Positions 1-10,847 of a stretch of 50,424 nt of DNA are shown piece by piece. The notes under the pieces were generated by a model that did not search any database, had not been told where the DNA came from, and saw nothing but the letters and a program-made list of their open reading frames with translations. The stretch comes from Cryomorphaceae bacterium (GTDB lineage: Bacteria; Bacteroidota; Bacteroidia; Flavobacteriales; Flavobacteriaceae). Every line of letters begins with the position of its first letter. Position 1 is the stretch's first letter. The position numbers were made by a program, and so were the translations under genes. Location: positions 1 to 50,424 of the forward strand of contig QOQA01000009.1 of the NCBI GenBank assembly GCA_003331875.1, given 5' to 3'.

Positions 1-288
1 TTTTAAATTAAACAATCTTCTTTTATTCCATAAGTCTTTCCTAGTAACTACTACAACAAATTGACTAGCTGTTCGAGCAGCAGGTTGATCAAAGCAAGCT
101 GAGGAAATTTTTGTCATTAATTTTTTTGAAGTTACATGATAAAACTCCCATAACTGCAAATTACTACTGTTTGGGGCTAATGAAGCATGTAATATAGAGT
201 TCTTAACCTTATCATCACTTATGTCAATATTTTTGAACTTTCTTACAGATCTTCTAGTTCTGACAATTTTATCAAATTCTTTTTTCAT
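1..288 (-). CDS. Nitroreductase family protein, N-terminal part (cut by window edge)
   Basis: An open frame runs from an ATG at 288 (minus) to the window edge, giving 96 residues without a stop. The N-terminus has RTRRSVRKF, followed by APNSSNLQLWEF around residues 38-49. This is the pattern of FMN-binding nitroreductases, where the Arg-rich start and the PS/SSxNxQPW-like segment contact FMN. By family knowledge these enzymes reduce nitro compounds or quinones with NAD(P)H; the substrate cannot be told here. The start ATG overlaps the stop of the upstream aldehyde dehydrogenase by one base (TAATG), so the two are probably translated together. The C-terminal half lies outside the window. Confidence 0.82.
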   Translation of the reverse strand, partial: MKKEFDKIVRTRRSVRKFKNIDISDDKVKNSILHASLAPNSSNLQLWEFYHVTSKKLMTKISSACFDQPAARTASQFVVVVTRKDLWNKRRLFNLK

Positions 289-1688
289 TAAACAGAAATA
301 TATTTAATTAGTTTTTTAGTCAATTTAAAAATAACTGAATCCTTACTCAGCTTATATTTAAAATTTAAATCAAAAATATTAGACTTTATTATATAAGGTT
401 TGTAATGACTAAAAGTTTTGAAAGATTCGTGTCCATGATATTTTCCCATTCCTGAGTTACCAATTCCACCAAATGGAAGGTTTTTATTTACAATTTGCCC
501 AATTGTGTCGTTAATTGCACCACCTCCAAATGAATAGCTATTGATTAATTTTTTTGCATACTTTATGTTGTTTGTAAATACATAAAATGCCAGGGGGTTT
601 TTACAACCTTCTAATATTTTATTTAGCTCATTATCAGAATTATATGTTATTATGGGAAGAATGGGTCCGAATATTTCATTCTCTAAAATTTTATCTTTGG
701 GCGAGGAGATCTCAACAATAGTTGGTTCAAAATATTTTACCTTTTTTTCGAACCTACCACCATAAATAATATTGCTATTTTCAAGGAGTTTGGAAAGTCT
801 TATTACATGATTCTCATTAATAATAGCTGAGTAGAAAGGACTATTTTTTGGATTATTGCTGTAAATTGATTTGATATTTTTTATAATTGAATTCACGAAT
901 GATTCTTTGACCTCCTTGTGAATAGCTAAGAAATTTGGAGCAATACATGTTTGACCACAGTTTAAAAATTTCCCAAAAACTATCCTTTTTGATGCTGTTT
1001 CTATTGAAACATTTTTATCAATAATACATGGATTTTTCCCACCTAGTTCAAGGGTTGTAGGTGTTAATGTTTTTGCTGCCTCTTTTGCAACTGTTTTTCC
1101 AATACTGGTGCTTCCTGTAAAGAAAATATAATCCCATTTCAGACTCAATAAATATTTTCCAATTTCAGGTCCTCCACTAATAACATCCACATGCCCTCGT
1201 TCAAATGACTCGTTTATTATTTTTTCTAAAACCTTTGATGTGTTAAAGGAATGTTCTGAAGGCTTTAAAACCACAGTATTTCCAGCAGACACAGCACCAA
1301 TAATTGGTGAAATCGAAAGTTGAAATGGATAGTTCCAAGGTGAAATATTTAAAGTAACGCCATAGGGACTAGGTATAATGTAGTCAGTTGAAAAAAAGTT
1401 TAGTAATGAAGATGATACTCGTTTTCTATTTGTCCATTTTTTTGTGTGTTTAATAAAAAAATTTAATTCATTATAGATAATTGCAATTTCAGACATGTAA
1501 GCTTCTGCATAACTTTTACCTAAATCCATTTTTAGAGCATTAATTATTTCATCTTCACATTTAAAAATAATTTTTTTTAATTTTTTTAGAGATTCAATTC
1601 TTATTCTTGGATTGATTGTTTTTTTTGAATCAAAAAATTCTTTTTGATTTTTCAAAATATTTTGACAAAACTTAATTTTAGTCATCAT
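288..1688 (-). CDS. Aldehyde dehydrogenase, class 3-like (ALDH3 family)
   Basis: A 466-residue protein with the ALDH fold throughout. It has SPWNYPFQL near residue 115, the NAD-site FTGSTSIGK near 190, the catalytic Glu in LELGGKNP and the catalytic Cys in NCGQTCIAP. The C-terminal GHESFKTFSHYKP is typical of the short class 3 (ALDH3) group, as is the length, and a hydrophobic C-terminal extension is modest. By family it oxidises medium or long-chain aldehydes with NAD(P)+. Two ATGs stand in tandem (1688 and 1685) and either could be the start. It heads a two-gene unit with the nitroreductase, which it overlaps by one base. It is divergent from ilvD. Confidence 0.88.
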   Translation of the reverse strand: MMTKIKFCQNILKNQKEFFDSKKTINPRIRIESLKKLKKIIFKCEDEIINALKMDLGKSYAEAYMSEIAIIYNELNFFIKHTKKWTNRKRVSSSLLNFFSTDYIIPSPYGVTLNISPWNYPFQLSISPIIGAVSAGNTVVLKPSEHSFNTSKVLEKIINESFERGHVDVISGGPEIGKYLLSLKWDYIFFTGSTSIGKTVAKEAAKTLTPTTLELGGKNPCIIDKNVSIETASKRIVFGKFLNCGQTCIAPNFLAIHKEVKESFVNSIIKNIKSIYSNNPKNSPFYSAIINENHVIRLSKLLENSNIIYGGRFEKKVKYFEPTIVEISSPKDKILENEIFGPILPIITYNSDNELNKILEGCKNPLAFYVFTNNIKYAKKLINSYSFGGGAINDTIGQIVNKNLPFGGIGNSGMGKYHGHESFKTFSHYKPYIIKSNIFDLNFKYKLSKDSVIFKLTKKLIKYISV

Positions 1689-1744
1689 TTAAAATTAATT
1701 AATCAATATAATAAGATAATTTCTACTTTTAATATGATAAATAC

Positions 1745-1752
1745 TATATTTA
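1745..1752 (+). promoter_or_regulatory. Possible -7 element for the ilv operon (one mismatch)
   Basis: TATATTTA differs from the Bacteroidetes -7 consensus TAnnTTTG only in the last base. It lies in the 100-bp divergent gap between the aldehyde dehydrogenase gene and ilvD, and would give an untranslated leader of about 30 nt. I see no clear -33 TTTG. No leader peptide or attenuator hairpin is evident between it and ilvD. Confidence 0.3.
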
Positions 1753-1788
1753 CTAGATACTCCATTTATATGGGGTTTTTTTTTAAAA

Positions 1789-3459
1789 ATGGAACTAAAT
1801 AAGTACAGTAAAGTAATCACAAAAAAAGGTACTCAACCTGCCGCACAAGCTATGCTTCATGCTATCGGATTAACAAAAGAAGATTTTGAGAAACCATTCA
1901 TAGGTATTGCCAGTACAGGGTATGAAGGAAATCCGTGTAATATGCATCTAAATGAACTATCTCTTCAAATAAAAAATGAAATAGACAAAGAAAAGGCTGT
2001 ACCACTAATCTTTAATACAATTGGAATTAGTGACGGTATTTCTATGGGCACGAAAGGAATGAAGTATTCGCTTCCCTCGAGAGAAGTAATTGCAGATTCG
2101 ATTGAATCTGTTGTTAATGGTATGTCGTATGATTCTTTAATTACAGTTGTGGGATGTGATAAAAATATGCCAGGTGCCTTAATGGCTATGATTAGATTAA
2201 ATAGACCATCAATTTTAGTATATGGTGGAACAATATCCCCAGGATGTTATAAGGGAAAAAAACTAGATGTAGTATCAGCTTTTGAAGCTTGGGGTGAAAA
2301 AGTATCAGGAAAAATTTCTGATATTGATTATGAAAATATAATAAGGAACGCTTGTCCAGGTCCTGGTGCCTGTGGAGGTATGTACACTGCAAACACAATG
2401 TCTTCTGCCATTGAGGCAATGGGAATGTCACTACCTTATAATTCATCCAATCCAGCTGTAAGTGACCATAAATTAAATGAAAAGAAGAAAATTGCCAGTT
2501 CAATTTTAAATTTAATCCGAAATGATATAAAACCTAGTGATATAATTACTAGAAAGTCCATAGAAAATGCAGTAAGGTTAATTACTATATTGGGAGGTTC
2601 TACAAATGCTGTATTACATATACTGGCTATTTGCAAAACAGCTAATATTGATTTCAACATAGATGATTTTCAGAAAATATCAAATGAAACTCCATTTCTT
2701 GGAAACTTAAAACCAAGTGGAAAATATCTGATGGAAGATTTACATAATATTGGTGGTGTCCCCAGTGTTTTAAAGTTCATGATGGACGAGGGTATGTTAA
2801 ATACTGATTGTTTAACTGTAACGGGAAAAACAATTGGTCAAAATCTAGAGAAGATACCAAAATTGGATTCCAATCAAGATATCATAATGCCATTAAATAA
2901 GCCGATTAAAAAATCAGGTCATATTAGGATTCTTTATGGAAATATTGCTTCTGCAGGATCAGTCGCAAAAATTACTGGAAAAGAAGGTTTGGTTTTTAAA
3001 GGAGTTGCCAGGGTTTTTGATTGTGAATATGATGCAAATGAAGCAATTTCGGATGGAAAAATTCAGAAAGGGGACGTTATTGTTATAAGATTTGAGGGAC
3101 CAAAAGGTGGACCCGGAATGCCCGAAATGTTAAAGCCAACATCTGCAATCATGGGTGCTGGTCTTGGAAACGATGTTGCATTAATTACAGATGGAAGATT
3201 TTCTGGTGGTACTCATGGATTTGTTGTTGGACATATTTCACCAGAGGCTGCTGACGGAGGTTTGATTGCATTAATCAAAAATGGTGACACTATTATTATT
3301 GATTCAGAAAAAAATGAAATTAATGTGAAATTGGATCAACAAGAGATTCAGTTAAGAAAAAAAGCGTGGATGAAACCTGGTCTAAAATATAAATCAGGTA
3401 TTTTGTACAAATATTCTAAACTTGTATCAAGTGCGTCAAAAGGGTGTATAACAGATTAA
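1789..3459 (+). CDS. ilvD: Dihydroxy-acid dehydratase IlvD
   Basis: A 556-residue protein of the IlvD/Edd family. [11 protein letters not shown] and [14 protein letters not shown] carry the cysteines that bind the Fe-S cluster, and the C-terminal [16 protein letters not shown] segment is the usual family signature. It dehydrates 2,3-dihydroxy-isovalerate and -methylvalerate to the 2-oxoacid precursors of valine, leucine and isoleucine. It is the first gene of an ilvD-ilvB-ilvN-ilvC cluster, with one base to ilvB, the usual order in Bacteroidetes. The start ATG begins MELNKYSKV, consistent with family N-termini. Dihydroxy-acid rather than sugar-acid dehydratase is chosen from the operon context and the length. 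Confidence 0.97.
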   Translation: MELNKYSKVITKKGTQPAAQAMLHAIGLTKEDFEKPFIGIASTGYEGNPCNMHLNELSLQIKNEIDKEKAVPLIFNTIGISDGISMGTKGMKYSLPSREVIADSIESVVNGMSYDSLITVVGCDKNMPGALMAMIRLNRPSILVYGGTISPGCYKGKKLDVVSAFEAWGEKVSGKISDIDYENIIRNACPGPGACGGMYTANTMSSAIEAMGMSLPYNSSNPAVSDHKLNEKKKIASSILNLIRNDIKPSDIITRKSIENAVRLITILGGSTNAVLHILAICKTANIDFNIDDFQKISNETPFLGNLKPSGKYLMEDLHNIGGVPSVLKFMMDEGMLNTDCLTVTGKTIGQNLEKIPKLDSNQDIIMPLNKPIKKSGHIRILYGNIASAGSVAKITGKEGLVFKGVARVFDCEYDANEAISDGKIQKGDVIVIRFEGPKGGPGMPEMLKPTSAIMGAGLGNDVALITDGRFSGGTHGFVVGHISPEAADGGLIALIKNGDTIIIDSEKNEINVKLDQQEIQLRKKAWMKPGLKYKSGILYKYSKLVSSASKGCITD

Positions 3460-3460
3460 T

Positions 3461-5152
3461 ATGAAAAAAATATCAGGAGCAGAAGCTATTATAAGATGTT
3501 TAATTTCTGAGGGAGTAGACGTTTTATTTGGTTACCCAGGTGGTGCAATAATGCCTGTATATGACGAGCTTTATAAATTTCAGAAAGAACTTAATCATGT
3601 TCTTGTTAGGCATGAACAGGGTGCAACTCATGCTGCGCAGGGATATGCGAGATCTTCTGGAAAAGTTGGTGTTGCCATTGCAACATCAGGTCCTGGTGCA
3701 ACAAATCTGGTTACTGGTATTGCTGATGCTCAAATTGATTCAACACCTCTGGTGTGTATAACTGGACAAGTAGCATCTTATTTACTTGGCTCTGATGCAT
3801 TTCAAGAAACTGACATTGTTGGCATATCTACACCTGTTACAAAATGGAATTATCAAATCACAAAAGCATCAGAAATAAGTGAGATTATATCTAAAGCTTT
3901 CTACATAGCCAAATCTGGAAGACCTGGGCCTGTTCTAATAGATATTACTAAAGATGCACAATTTGATATGATTGATGATTTTGAGTATAAAAAATGTATA
4001 AACATTCGAAGTTATACGCCTACACCTACGTTTGATAAATCTGTAATTCAGGATGCTGTAAAATTGATAAACAAATCAAAAAAGCCTCTCATAGTTTGGG
4101 GACAAGGTGTTATTTTAGGTAATGCAGAGCCTGAATTCAAAGATTTTGTTGAAAAATCTGGAATCCCCTCGGCCTGGACCATTTTAGGTGTTTCAGCAAT
4201 TTCAACCAATCACGAACTCAATGTTGGTATGGTTGGTATGCATGGTAATTATGGACCAAATGTACTTACTAACCAATGTGATTTGTTGATTGCAATTGGG
4301 ATGAGATTTGATGACAGAGTCACTGGGGATCTAAAATCATATGCAAAACAAGCTAAAATTATTCATTTCGAAATTGATCCAGCAGAAGTTGATAAAAATG
4401 TTAAAGTTGAATTAGCTGTCATTGGTGATGTAAAGGAGACCCTAAAAAAAATACTTCCCCTTATAAAGAAAAGAAACCATCATTCTTGGGTGTGTAAGTT
4501 TAGAGAATTAAATAAAATTGAGTTTGATAAAGTTATAGATAAAGAATATAATAAAGAACATGGAGGATTGAGTATGGCCGAAGTAATCAAGTCCATAAAC
4601 GAAAATACCGATGGTAATTCTATTCTTGTTACCGATGTTGGTCAGCACCAAATGGTTGCATGCAGATACATGAATTTTAATAAATCTAAATCCAATATAA
4701 CCTCTGGTGGACTTGGTACTATGGGTTTTGCACTTCCTGCAGCACTTGGGGCAAAAATTGGAGATCCAAAAAGAGAGGTTATCGCTGTTATTGGTGATGG
4801 AGGCTTTCAAATGACCATTCAAGAATTAGGTACCATTTTTCAAACCTCATCTGCAGTAAAAATTGTAATATTAAACAATGAATTTTTGGGGATGGTAAGG
4901 CAATGGCAACAATTATTTTTTGATAAAAGGTATGCATCCACTGAAATGACTAACCCAGATTTTGTTACAATATCAAAAGGTTATTTTATTGAATCAAAGC
5001 GTGTATCCAAAAGAAAAGATCTTAATTCATCAGTTAAACAAATGTTATCACATGATGGGGCTTTTCTGTTGGAGGTCTGTGTTGAGAAAGAGGACAATGT
5101 CTTTCCAATGATACCTTCTGGATCTTCAGTTTCTGATATAAGACTCGAGTAA
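3461..5152 (+). CDS. ilvB: Acetolactate synthase, large (catalytic) subunit
   Basis: A 563-residue thiamine-diphosphate enzyme. The N-terminal half has VLFGYPGGAIMPVYD and the catalytic-Glu region VRHEQGATHAAQGYA. The C-terminal half has the TPP/Mg motif starting at GDGGFQMTIQEL and ending in ILNNEFLGMVRQWQ. It condenses pyruvate with pyruvate or 2-oxobutyrate, the first common step of branched-chain amino-acid synthesis. It begins one base after the ilvD stop and its own stop abuts ilvN, which encodes the regulatory subunit. The GMVRQWQ segment is characteristic of acetolactate synthases rather than other TPP enzymes. Confidence 0.97.
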   Translation: MKKISGAEAIIRCLISEGVDVLFGYPGGAIMPVYDELYKFQKELNHVLVRHEQGATHAAQGYARSSGKVGVAIATSGPGATNLVTGIADAQIDSTPLVCITGQVASYLLGSDAFQETDIVGISTPVTKWNYQITKASEISEIISKAFYIAKSGRPGPVLIDITKDAQFDMIDDFEYKKCINIRSYTPTPTFDKSVIQDAVKLINKSKKPLIVWGQGVILGNAEPEFKDFVEKSGIPSAWTILGVSAISTNHELNVGMVGMHGNYGPNVLTNQCDLLIAIGMRFDDRVTGDLKSYAKQAKIIHFEIDPAEVDKNVKVELAVIGDVKETLKKILPLIKKRNHHSWVCKFRELNKIEFDKVIDKEYNKEHGGLSMAEVIKSINENTDGNSILVTDVGQHQMVACRYMNFNKSKSNITSGGLGTMGFALPAALGAKIGDPKREVIAVIGDGGFQMTIQELGTIFQTSSAVKIVILNNEFLGMVRQWQQLFFDKRYASTEMTNPDFVTISKGYFIESKRVSKRKDLNSSVKQMLSHDGAFLLEVCVEKEDNVFPMIPSGSSVSDIRLE

Positions 5153-5671
5153 ATGAAAAAAATGACCTATACAATCTCTATATATACAGAGAACAACGTT
5201 GGATTACTTAATAGAGTTTCCCAAATATTTTTAAAAAGACATATTAATATTGCTAGTATTACATCATCTGAGTCTGAAATCCCTGATATTTTTAGGTTTG
5301 TAATTATAGTTAATGTTAGTAAAGAGCAAGTTATAAAAGTCGTTAAGCAAATTGAAAAACAAATTGAGGTTATTTCAGTTTTCTTCCATACTGATAAGCA
5401 AACTATATTTTTAGAGACTGCACTATACAAAGTTAAGTCCAGTTCACTGTTTGAAGAGAGGCAAATTCAAAATATCATTAAAGAAAGTAGATCAAATATT
5501 GTAACCGTAAAATCAGACTTTTTTGTAATTGAAAAAACAGGGTGGAGGTCTGAAACTGAAGATTTGTATAAAAAATTAAAACCCTATGGTTTGTTACAAT
5601 TTGTAAGATCTGGAAGAATTTCAGTCACAAAGAAATCTATGGAAATTAGTAAAATTTTAAATGGTAAATAA
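5153..5671 (+). CDS. ilvN: Acetolactate synthase, small (regulatory) subunit
   Basis: A 172-residue protein with an N-terminal ACT domain, beginning [22 protein letters not shown] and followed by a hinge and the C-terminal ALS small-subunit domain ([15 protein letters not shown], then [15 protein letters not shown]). The ACT domain normally binds valine and gives feedback inhibition of the IlvB subunit. The gene starts directly after the ilvB stop codon with no spacer, so production is probably coupled. The length matches the family. Conservation of the N-terminal Gly-Leu-Leu-Asn-Arg segment suggests that effector binding is kept, but this is inference. Confidence 0.95.
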   Translation: MKKMTYTISIYTENNVGLLNRVSQIFLKRHINIASITSSESEIPDIFRFVIIVNVSKEQVIKVVKQIEKQIEVISVFFHTDKQTIFLETALYKVKSSSLFEERQIQNIIKESRSNIVTVKSDFFVIEKTGWRSETEDLYKKLKPYGLLQFVRSGRISVTKKSMEISKILNGK

Positions 5672-5673
5672 GA

Positions 5674-7137
5674 ATGAGTAATTATTATAATAATTTAACT
5701 GAGTTAGAAAAAAAAGAACAATTAGCAAAATGTAGATTTATGAAAGAGTCAGAATTCTCTGATGGCATAAACGCTTTGTTATATAAAAAAATTGTCATAA
5801 TTGGTTGTGGTGCACAAGGTTTAAATCAAGGTCTAAATATGAGAGATTCTGGATTAGATATCTCTTATGCCTTAAGAAAATCATCAATTGAAAATCAATC
5901 ACAATCATTTAAGAATGCAATTAAAAATAATTTTATTGTTGATACTTATGAAAAATTAATTCCTGATGCTGACGTTGTAATAAATTTGACACCAGACAAA
6001 AATCATTCAGAAGTAGTCAAAAAAGCAATGCCTTTAATGAAACTGAATTCGGTTCTTTCATATTCACATGGATTTAATATTGTTGAAGAGGGTATTTCAG
6101 TTAGAGAAGATATAACTGTAATAATGGTTGCTCCAAAATGTCCAGGCACAGAGGTCAGAGAAGAGTTTTTGAGAGGCTTTGGGGTTCCAACTTTGATTGC
6201 TGTTCATCCCGAAAATGATTCATTAGGACTGGGCTTAGATATTGCTAAAGCATATGCAGTTGCTACTGGTGGTCACAAAGCAGGTGTTTTAGAATCTTCA
6301 TTTGTTGCTGAAGTTAAGTCTGATTTGATGGGAGAGCAAACAATTTTATGTGGTGTACTACAATCAGGATCACTTTTGATTTATAAGAAAATGATTGAGC
6401 TTGGATATGAAACAGATTTCAGTATAAAATTAATTCAAAACGGATGGGAAACGATAACTGAGGAACTTAAACATAAGGGCATTGGAGGAATGATGGATAG
6501 ATTAGATAATCCATCTAGGTATGTTGCTCACAAACTTTCTAATCAATTAAAGAAAATAATGACACCATTATTTGATAAACATATGTCTGATATTTTAGAT
6601 GGAACATTTTCAAAAGATATGATGCAAGATTGGTTAAATAATGACCACAAGCTGTTGAATTGGAGGGAGGAGACAGGTAAAAAAAAATTTGAATTAAATA
6701 GTGCAGGATCAATGAAAATCGATAATCAGCAATACTTTGATAAAGGAATTCTAATGGTTTCTTTTGTAAAATCCGGTGTTGAGCTTGCTTTTGAAACTAT
6801 GGTGAACAATGGGATTATCGATGAGTCAGCTTATTATGAATCACTTCACGAATTACCATTAATTGCTAATTTAGTTTCTAGAAAAAAGCTCTACGAGATG
6901 AATAGAATTATTTCTGATACTGCAGAGTATGGTTGTTATTTATTTAATAATTCTTGTATTCCGTTGCTAGAAAATTTTATGTATAATATTGAAAAATATC
7001 AAATTGGATCAACTTGCTCAATTGAATTTGATAAAAATGAATTAGAATCTTATGATAAAAAAACTAACACTCATCCAATTGAAAAAATTGGTGAAGTGCT
7101 TAGAAATAATATGAAAAATATGAAAAAGCTTATTTAA
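5674..7137 (+). CDS. ilvC: Ketol-acid reductoisomerase, class II (long form)
   Basis: A 487-residue protein. The Rossmann motif is [19 protein letters not shown] near residue 44, and [13 protein letters not shown] and the [11 protein letters not shown] metal/substrate region follow. The length of about 490 residues with two C-terminal knotted domains marks the class II (enterobacterial-type) enzyme rather than the 330-residue class I. It uses NADPH to isomerise and reduce acetolactate or acetohydroxybutyrate to the substrate of IlvD. It lies two bases after ilvN and closes the core operon; no terminator is visible in the 61 bp before gapN. Confidence 0.96.
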   Translation: MSNYYNNLTELEKKEQLAKCRFMKESEFSDGINALLYKKIVIIGCGAQGLNQGLNMRDSGLDISYALRKSSIENQSQSFKNAIKNNFIVDTYEKLIPDADVVINLTPDKNHSEVVKKAMPLMKLNSVLSYSHGFNIVEEGISVREDITVIMVAPKCPGTEVREEFLRGFGVPTLIAVHPENDSLGLGLDIAKAYAVATGGHKAGVLESSFVAEVKSDLMGEQTILCGVLQSGSLLIYKKMIELGYETDFSIKLIQNGWETITEELKHKGIGGMMDRLDNPSRYVAHKLSNQLKKIMTPLFDKHMSDILDGTFSKDMMQDWLNNDHKLLNWREETGKKKFELNSAGSMKIDNQQYFDKGILMVSFVKSGVELAFETMVNNGIIDESAYYESLHELPLIANLVSRKKLYEMNRIISDTAEYGCYLFNNSCIPLLENFMYNIEKYQIGSTCSIEFDKNELESYDKKTNTHPIEKIGEVLRNNMKNMKKLI

Positions 7138-7198
7138 TGCTCATTAATTATTTCTTATGACTGGCATTATTCTTGATCCAAAAATATAAACAACTAAA

Positions 7199-8782
7199 AT
7201 GTTACATTCAGTTCCACCTGAGTTCGATATAAAAGAACCAATTAATCATAAAACATACCTTATTGACGGTAAAATAGGTAAATGGGATGGCGAATATAGT
7301 GAAGTAAAATCAACCATATTGTCATCGAAAAAAAATATTCCTTATAAACTTATTGGACATTCACCCAAAATGGATGAAAAACACGCTTTAAAAGCATTGG
7401 ATGCGGCTGATAAAGCTTACAAAAATGGAACAGGTAAATGGCCTACAATGAAAGTGTATGAAAGAATTAATTGTATGCAGAAATTTGTTGACCTAATGAA
7501 AATGAAAAGAGAAGAAGTTGTAAAGCTTTTGATGTGGGAAATTGGTAAAAACTTAAACGATTCAAGAAAAGAGTTTGATAGAACAGTAGACTACATTAAT
7601 GAAACAATTAATGAGTATAAGAAAATAGACCGTGATGGTGCTACTTTTCAAAACAACTCTGGAGTTAGAGCATTGATAAGAAGGGGGCCATTGGGTGTTG
7701 TACTTTGTCTTGGTCCATACAATTACCCGTTGAATGAAACATTTGCATTATTAATTCCTGCAATTATCATGGGAAATACCGCCATATTTAAACCCGCAAA
7801 ACATGGTGTTTTATTAATTGCACCACTGTTGGATGCATTTAAGAACTCATTTCCGCCTGGTGTTGTTAATATAATTTTTGGTAGAGGAAGAGAAATGGCA
7901 TCACCAATTATGAAAACTGGGAAAGTAAATGTGCTTGCTCTTATTGGGCATAGTAGTTCTGCAATTTCCTTACAAGATTTACATCCACAAAAAAATAGAT
8001 TAAGACTAGTCCTAGGCTTAGAAGCAAAAAATCCTGCTATTATTTTAGATGATGCTGACCTAGATTTAGCTGTCAATGAATGTATTAATGGCTCATTATC
8101 ATTTAATGGACAGAGATGTACCGCCTTAAAGATTATTTATGTTCATGAAAAAATTAAAGAGAAATTTCTTAAACAATTCTGTGAAAAAATAGATGATTTA
8201 AAATTAGGTCTTCCATGGGAAAACACACTTTTAACCCCCTTGCCAGAACCTCATAAACCAAAATATATTAATGATTTAATTGAAGATGCTAAAGAAAAAG
8301 GGGCAAGAGTTTTGAACAAAAAAGGAGGAGAAATAAGTAATAACTATGTGTTCCCTGCAGTTTTATATCCTGCAAATGAAGAAATGAAAGTTTATAAAGA
8401 AGAGCAATTTGGTCCTGTTGTTCCTGTTATTCCCTTTAATGACATAGATATTCCTATTTCATTTATGGCAGAGTCAAATTATGGTCAACAAGTAAGTTTG
8501 TTTGGAAAATCTGAAAAAAAATTAGGCCCATTAATCGATTCATTAGTCAATTTAGTTTGTAGAGTTAATCTTAATACTTCCTGTCAACGAGGTCCTGATG
8601 TTTTTCCCTTTACAGGGAGAAAGGACTCAGCTGTCGCAACCTTAAGCGTGCACGATGCACTAAGATCATTTTCAATCAGAACTTTTGTGGCTTCTAGGGA
8701 TAATGAAACCAATAAAGAAATCCTCAGAAAATTAATTGACAATAAAGAATCAAATTTTATTAGAACAGATTATTATTTGTAG
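7199..8782 (+). CDS. gapN: NADP-dependent glyceraldehyde-3-phosphate dehydrogenase (non-phosphorylating), GapN type
   Basis: A 527-residue ALDH-superfamily protein. [29 protein letters not shown] (Glu) and [11 protein letters not shown] (catalytic Cys) are all present. The C-terminal [17 protein letters not shown] is typical of GapN-type enzymes, which oxidise glyceraldehyde-3-phosphate directly to 3-phosphoglycerate and make NADPH without ATP. It differs clearly from the class-3 ALDH at the start of the window. It lies 61 bp after ilvC on the same strand, so it could be the last gene of the ilv operon (supplying NADPH for IlvC) or have its own weak promoter: TATTCTTG at 7168-7175 has one mismatch to TAnnTTTG. 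Its 3' end faces dnaN with one base between. Confidence 0.85.
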   Translation: MLHSVPPEFDIKEPINHKTYLIDGKIGKWDGEYSEVKSTILSSKKNIPYKLIGHSPKMDEKHALKALDAADKAYKNGTGKWPTMKVYERINCMQKFVDLMKMKREEVVKLLMWEIGKNLNDSRKEFDRTVDYINETINEYKKIDRDGATFQNNSGVRALIRRGPLGVVLCLGPYNYPLNETFALLIPAIIMGNTAIFKPAKHGVLLIAPLLDAFKNSFPPGVVNIIFGRGREMASPIMKTGKVNVLALIGHSSSAISLQDLHPQKNRLRLVLGLEAKNPAIILDDADLDLAVNECINGSLSFNGQRCTALKIIYVHEKIKEKFLKQFCEKIDDLKLGLPWENTLLTPLPEPHKPKYINDLIEDAKEKGARVLNKKGGEISNNYVFPAVLYPANEEMKVYKEEQFGPVVPVIPFNDIDIPISFMAESNYGQQVSLFGKSEKKLGPLIDSLVNLVCRVNLNTSCQRGPDVFPFTGRKDSAVATLSVHDALRSFSIRTFVASRDNETNKEILRKLIDNKESNFIRTDYYL

Positions 8783-8783
8783 T

Positions 8784-9899
8784 TTAATTTAGCATTATTG
8801 GCATCACTAACATGATTATACTTTCACTATCATTATCAACAATACTAGGTGAAATTATTCCTGCTCTGCTTGGGGATGAAAGTTCTAATTTTATTAGTTC
8901 TGAATCAAGGTTTGATAACATCTCTACAATAAACTTAGAATTGAAACCTATGGAAATATCAGATCCATTATAATTACAGTCTAATACCTCCTCAGATTTA
9001 TTATTAAAATCTACATCCTCAGCTTTTATTACAAGTTTATTGCCTTTAATTTCGAGTTTGACTTGATTTGTAGATTTACTTGAAAAAATAGATGATCTTT
9101 TTGCTGCTTGTAAAAATTGTAATCTGTCAATTTCAAGAATATTTGGATTTTCTTTTGGAATAACAGCATCATAGTTTGGGTATTTACCATCAACTAATCT
9201 ACAAACCAATTTAAAATTTGAAAAATTAAAAATTGCATTAGTTTTATTATATAACACATTGGTGTCGGAATCATGATCTTGAAGAATATTTTTTAAAATA
9301 TTTAACGGCTTATTGGGGACAATAAATTCTATTGCTGTATCCGATATAACATCTTTTCTTTCATACTTTACTAATTTGTGTGCATCAGTTGCTACAAAAC
9401 AAGATGAGTCAGAACTAATTTGAAAAAATACACCTGACATAACAGGTCTTAAATCATCATTGCCAGCAGCAAATATTGTTGAATTTATAATTTTTAACAA
9501 AATTGATGATTGAAAATTTATTGCAGATGCTTCTTCAACTGCTAATGGCTTAGGAAAATCAGAACCATCGTAGTACGATAAGGAATAATGACCGTTATTT
9601 GAATTGATTTCAAGAATGTTATTTTCCAGAACCGAAAAGGTGAGTGGTTGATCTGGGAGTGACCTAACTATATCAATTAAAAGTTTTGCAGGGATGGCAA
9701 TATTTGATTGAATTGATGAGTCTATTGAAATGCTTGACGTTAAAGACGTTTCCATATCAGATGCTGTTATGTACAAGTCATTGTTGATAATTTCAAATAA
9801 GAAACAATCAAGTATAGGTAGGGTATTATTATTATTTAATATTGATCCTAAAACTTGTAAATTTTTTAGTAAACTTTCAGAAGAAATTATAAATTTCAT
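8784..9899 (-). CDS. dnaN: DNA polymerase III beta subunit (sliding clamp)
   Basis: A 371-residue protein with the three-domain clamp organisation: MKFIISSESLLKNLQVLGSI at the N-terminus, FAAGNDDLRPVMSGV in the middle, and a C-terminus ending MLVMPIMLN, close to the family's conserved MP-M-L ending. It forms a dimeric ring that tethers polymerase to DNA. It lies 58 bp downstream of the SAM hydrolase/halogenase-like gene on the same strand and is not next to dnaA or an origin here. A box with one mismatch (TTATTTTG) ends 4 nt before its ATG. Confidence 0.96.
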   Translation of the reverse strand: MKFIISSESLLKNLQVLGSILNNNNTLPILDCFLFEIINNDLYITASDMETSLTSSISIDSSIQSNIAIPAKLLIDIVRSLPDQPLTFSVLENNILEINSNNGHYSLSYYDGSDFPKPLAVEEASAINFQSSILLKIINSTIFAAGNDDLRPVMSGVFFQISSDSSCFVATDAHKLVKYERKDVISDTAIEFIVPNKPLNILKNILQDHDSDTNVLYNKTNAIFNFSNFKLVCRLVDGKYPNYDAVIPKENPNILEIDRLQFLQAAKRSSIFSSKSTNQVKLEIKGNKLVIKAEDVDFNNKSEEVLDCNYNGSDISIGFNSKFIVEMLSNLDSELIKLELSSPSRAGIISPSIVDNDSESIIMLVMPIMLN

Positions 9900-9957
9900 A
9901 TACCAAAATAAATATATTGTAAAAGCTACTTATAATGAAATTAATTTTAATAAAATT

Positions 9958-10785
9958 CTAGGAACTTATAAACTTTATTGATATGCTATCTCCATAAGAT
10001 AATCCAAACAAACTTCCCGCTCCACCACTAACTTTAGGATTGCTTTTATAAATACATAGAGTTAAATTTCCAGATGAATTGAATAATGCAATTTTTTTGC
10101 CGTCCTCTTCCCGGTATTCTTTTTTAATATTGTAATTAATTGCATGGTTGAATGAATCATAAACCTTATTAAATTTTACATTTCTTGCATTTATTTCGTA
10201 TGATCTATCATTAGAAAATTTGTTAAAGAGATCTTTAGTAATATTTGAAACAACATTTCCGTAATTATCAACATAAATGACATGCCCAATTATTTTATCA
10301 TCAGATTGGGTTTTAACGTTCAAATGTGTAAAGGTTTTTAGGTTTACTATTTCATTTCCAAGTAAATTAATATTACCACCACGAATTAAATGTGCAGCAG
10401 CCTTGATAAATGTTCTTATTGACGATGAATTTTTATATTTACCAATTGTAATTTCGATGTTTTTTTCTGGTTTTATATGATCTGAAAGTAATGAAATAAA
10501 ACCATTATCAGCAGTTATAAAGTAGTGATTATCATAATAAGAAATAATTAAAAATTTTTCAGGATTATATTGAGCATCCACATCAATGATGTGTATAGTG
10601 CCACGTGGATAATTTATATATGATCTTTTTGTTATGTATGCTGCCTCAACAATATTAAAAGGTGAAATTTCGTGACTGACATCAACTAAGTTTATTGTGG
10701 AAATTTCACTTAGGAGTAATGCTTTTGCTTTTGAAACTTTAGAACCCTTATTTCCATAGTCCGATAAAAGAGTAATTATAGACAT
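9958..10785 (-). CDS. SAM hydroxide adenosyltransferase (DUF62 / SAM hydrolase) family protein
   Basis: A 275-residue protein beginning SIITLLSDYGNKGSKVSKAKA. It has an HIIDVDAQYNP segment and a YVDNYGNVVSNIT segment, which place it in the duf62 family of SAM hydrolases and SAM-dependent halogenases. Enzymes of this family lacking halogenase-specific features hydrolyse S-adenosylmethionine to adenosine and methionine; that is the likely activity here, by family inference. It has a usual length for the family. It is divergent from phoH and sits upstream of dnaN. Confidence 0.85.
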   Translation of the reverse strand: MSIITLLSDYGNKGSKVSKAKALLLSEISTINLVDVSHEISPFNIVEAAYITKRSYINYPRGTIHIIDVDAQYNPEKFLIISYYDNHYFITADNGFISLLSDHIKPEKNIEITIGKYKNSSSIRTFIKAAAHLIRGGNINLLGNEIVNLKTFTHLNVKTQSDDKIIGHVIYVDNYGNVVSNITKDLFNKFSNDRSYEINARNVKFNKVYDSFNHAINYNIKKEYREEDGKKIALFNSSGNLTLCIYKSNPKVSGGAGSLFGLSYGDSISIKFISS

Positions 10786-10847
10786 TATAATATTAAGATA
10801 ATATTCTTTTTTATAAATTTACTCAATAAGAATTTATTAAAGATCTT

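Noticed and set aside
1689-1788. tRNA, riboswitch or attenuator in the largest gene gap
   Set aside because: The 100 bp are A/T-rich with no stable stems, no leader peptide with branched-chain codons and no tRNA shape.
2192-2503. 103-residue antisense frame within ilvD
   Set aside because: It is a shadow of ilvD codons; low-complexity composition and no start or promoter signal.
288-8782. Duplicate aldehyde dehydrogenases as a recent duplication
   Set aside because: The two proteins (ALDH3-like and GapN-like) differ in length, motifs and C-termini, so they belong to separate families.
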